Source: Paracoccaceae bacterium | GTDB taxonomy: Bacteria > Pseudomonadota > Alphaproteobacteria > Rhodobacterales > Rhodobacteraceae | Length of the DNA stretch: 7,644 nucleotides | Direction of reading: 5' to 3' | Assembly: GCA_023254015.1 (NCBI GenBank) | Contig: JALQYS010000348.1 | Span: 1 to 7,644 of the forward strand | In this document: piece by piece, positions 6,238 through 7,644 of the stretch | How positions within the stretch are numbered: position 1 is the stretch's first letter | How the letters are laid out: each line of letters opens with the position of its first letter | Translations under genes and position numbers: made by a program | Notes under the pieces: model-generated | Databases searched by the model: none | What the model saw: only the letters and a program-made list of their open reading frames with translations | Told to the model about the DNA's origin: nothing

Positions 6238-6265
6238 TTGCGGCGGATTTTTGGCCTGCTAAGCT
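6238..6265 (+). promoter_or_regulatory. Candidate promoter of the SDR gene
   Basis: TTGCGG (6238-6243) and an extended -10, TGCTAAGCT (6257-6265), are separated by 16 bp in the 62-bp gap between the divergent Hint and SDR genes. A start near 6272 would give a ~25-nt leader including the SDR Shine-Dalgarno. The -10 core matches consensus at only half its positions. Confidence 0.25.
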
Positions 6266-6295
6266 TTGGCTGGAAACAGGACAGGGGATTGGGCG

Positions 6296-7072
6296 ATGGA
6301 TCTGGGCATTCGCGGCAAACGGGCTTTGGTCGCGGCGGCCTCCAAGGGGCTGGGGCGGGGCTGTGCCGAGGCGCTGGCCGGGGCGGGCGTGGATCTGGTG
6401 CTGAACGCGCGCGGGGCCGAGGCGCTGGAGGCGAACGCGGCGGCGATCCGGGCGGCGCATGGTGTGAGCGTGATTGCGGTGGCCGGCGACATCACCACCG
6501 AGGCCGGGCGCGCGGCAGTGCTGGCCCATGGCCCCTTTGACATTCTGGTCACCAACGCCGGCGGCCCCCCGCCCGGTATCTGGAGCGACTGGAGCCGCGA
6601 CGATTTCATCAAGGCACTGGATGCCAACATGCTGACGCCGATCGCGCTGATGCAGGCCTGCCTGCCGGCGATGATCGAAAAGGGCTGGGGGCGGGTGGTC
6701 AACATCACCTCGCAATCGGTCAAGGCGCCGATCCCGCAGCTGGGCCTGTCCAATGCCGCCCGGGCGGGGCTGACCGGCTTTGTCGGCGGCACCGCGCGGC
6801 AGGTCGCGCCCCATGGCGTGACGATCAACAACCTGCTTCCCGGCATCCATGATACCGACCGGGCCACCGCGCTGGATGGCGGGGTGGTCAAGGCCCGCGG
6901 CGTGACGATGGACGAGGCCCGGGCCGAGCGCATGGCCACCATCCCCGCCCGCCGCTATGGCACGGCCGCCGAATTTGGCGCCACTTGCGCCTTCTTGTGC
7001 AGCCAGCATGCGGGGTTCATCGTGGGGCAGAACATCCTTCTGGACGGTGGCGCCACCAATGCGACGCTGTAA
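6296..7072 (+). CDS. SDR-family oxidoreductase, atypical FabG-like type
   Basis: 258-residue Rossmann-fold protein of the short-chain dehydrogenase/reductase superfamily, closest in style to the putative beta-ketoacyl-ACP-reductase-like group. Seen: a cofactor-loop motif AAASKGLGRG (13-22) in place of TGxxxGxG, GDIT (64-67), TNAGG (86-90), NITSQS (136-141, with the expected catalytic Ser139), LLPGIHDTD (180-188) replacing the usual PGxxxT, and the C-terminal GQNILLDGG (244-252). The catalytic YxxxK is absent: the aligned stretch reads LSNAAR (151-156), placing Leu151 and Ala155 where Tyr and Lys belong. A known SDR subgroup shares these departures, so this is family behaviour rather than decay, and the chemistry is unknown. 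The ATG at 6296 has AGGGG 8 nt upstream. An in-frame TTG at 6266 adds only ten unlikely residues. It is divergent from the Hint gene, and the ABC ATPase follows 70 bp later on the same strand. Confidence 0.9.
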   Translation: MDLGIRGKRALVAAASKGLGRGCAEALAGAGVDLVLNARGAEALEANAAAIRAAHGVSVIAVAGDITTEAGRAAVLAHGPFDILVTNAGGPPPGIWSDWSRDDFIKALDANMLTPIALMQACLPAMIEKGWGRVVNITSQSVKAPIPQLGLSNAARAGLTGFVGGTARQVAPHGVTINNLLPGIHDTDRATALDGGVVKARGVTMDEARAERMATIPARRYGTAAEFGATCAFLCSQHAGFIVGQNILLDGGATNATL

Positions 7073-7080
7073 CCCCGGCC

Positions 7081-7109
7081 TTGCCGCAACCGGGCGGGAC
7101 TGCTAGGGA
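7081..7109 (+). promoter_or_regulatory. Weak candidate promoter of the ABC ATPase gene
   Basis: TTGCCG (7081-7086) is followed after 17 bp by TAGGGA (7104-7109), preceded by TG at 7101-7102 as in extended -10 elements. It lies in the 70-bp gap after the SDR stop. An imperfect CCCGG/CCGGG pair around 7074-7094 has no T-tract, so read-through from the SDR gene is equally possible. Confidence 0.2.
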
Positions 7110-7142
7110 AAGCCCGAATAAATCACTCGGATACCACAGAGC

Positions 7143-7644
7143 TTGCAACCCAGCGCCCCCCGCCTTTCCCCGCGCCTTGTCGTCGATCAGCTGTCGCGTG
7201 CCTTTGGCGGGCGGCAGGTGGTGGCGGATGTGTCGCTGTCGATCGAACCGGGGCGGGTGATGTGCCTTCTGGGGCCGTCAGGCTGTGGCAAGTCGACGAC
7301 GCTGCGGATGATCGCCGGGGTGGAACGTCCCGATCAGGGGCGCATTGCCATCGACGGGGCCGAGGTCTTCGGCCCGGCCCTGAACCTGCCGCCCGAGGCG
7401 CGGGGCGTGGGGCTGATGTTTCAGGATTTCGCGCTGTTTCCGCATCTGACGGTGGCGGGCAACGTCGCCTTTGGCCTGAAGGGCGACGCGGCCGCCAAGG
7501 CGCGCCGGGTGGGCGAGTTGCTGGAAAAGGTCAATCTGGCCGGGTTCGCCACCAAGCATCCGCATGAATTGTCGGGCGGCGAACAGCAGCGCGTGGCGCT
7601 GGCGCGCGCCCTGGCCCCGCGCCCGCGGGTGATGCTGATGGACG
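7143..7644 (+). CDS. ABC transporter ATP-binding protein, Fe3+/polyamine type (3' truncated by window)
   Basis: ATPase subunit of an importer, acting on the cytoplasmic face of the inner membrane. The first 167 residues are present: Walker A GPSGCGKST (44-52), Q-loop MFQDFALFPHLTV (92-104, Gln94), signature LSGGEQQRVALARAL (143-157) and the beginning of Walker B, RVMLMD, ending at the window edge. The D-loop, H-loop and C-terminal domain lie outside. The pattern 'LPPEARGVGLMFQDFALFPHLTV' without its flanks is typical of the FbpC/PotA/MalK (CUT1-like) ATPases. The FbpC-like Fe3+ group seems closest, but the ligand cannot be decided without the partner permease and binding protein. The frame has a stop at 7119-7121, and the first ATG (7260) falls just before Walker A, too late. 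The likely start is therefore the TTG at 7143, without a good Shine-Dalgarno. It may head a transport operon running to the right. Confidence 0.9.
   Translation, partial: MQPSAPRLSPRLVVDQLSRAFGGRQVVADVSLSIEPGRVMCLLGPSGCGKSTTLRMIAGVERPDQGRIAIDGAEVFGPALNLPPEARGVGLMFQDFALFPHLTVAGNVAFGLKGDAAAKARRVGELLEKVNLAGFATKHPHELSGGEQQRVALARALAPRPRVMLMD

Noticed and set aside
6206..7009. 267-codon minus-strand open frame
   Set aside because: It is antisense of the SDR, which has clear Rossmann motifs, a Shine-Dalgarno and the right length on the plus strand.
1..7644. Search for a defence, toxin-antitoxin, CRISPR, biosynthetic or other multi-gene novel system
   Set aside because: All complete genes belong to common single-function families with no shared pathway. 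No repeats, RNA genes or clustered unknowns support such a system.

Overview
The window looks like ordinary chromosome from a high-GC alphaproteobacterium, most likely Rhodobacteraceae (Rhodobacter/Paracoccus/Gemmobacter type). The grounds are very high GC at third codon positions, long open antisense frames, and proteins that read like the family's usual versions, especially the RhlE-type helicase, RF3 and the Hint-domain protein. No RNA genes, CRISPR arrays or insertion sequences are visible. No stretch longer than 300 bases lacks a gene; the longest is 268 bp (2230-2497).

Layout. Bases 1-148 read as the start of a plus-strand gene with a good ribosome binding site and a phage-tail-like N-terminus. 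Near base 149 this is joined abruptly to the N-terminal third of a minus-strand DEAD-box RNA helicase (ATG at 556). The helicase is cut just before its DEAD box. The minus strand then carries, in order of transcription from high to low coordinates: a Hint-domain protein (6233-5115), peptide chain release factor 3 prfC (5058-3463), a ten-helix EamA/DMT transporter (3391-2498), an ALDH7/antiquitin-type L-piperidine-6-carboxylate dehydrogenase (2229-721, followed by a clear hairpin terminator) and the helicase. Divergent from the Hint gene, the plus strand carries an atypical short-chain dehydrogenase (6296-7072) and an ABC transporter ATPase (7143 to the window end, truncated).

How the genes relate. 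They do not form one pathway. RF3 and the helicase act in translation and RNA metabolism. The ALDH7 enzyme is a lysine-catabolism step. The DMT transporter has no predictable substrate. The ABC ATPase is the start of a transport operon, probably Fe3+/polyamine type, that continues outside the window.

I did not find a convincing new multi-gene system. The items worth a second look are the phage-like/helicase junction near base 149, a hairpin that would bury the helicase Shine-Dalgarno, a Hint domain with a displaced cysteine, an SDR without the Tyr-Lys catalytic pair, a cluster of palindromes upstream of the ALDH, and a promoter arrangement suggesting a leaderless prfC mRNA.
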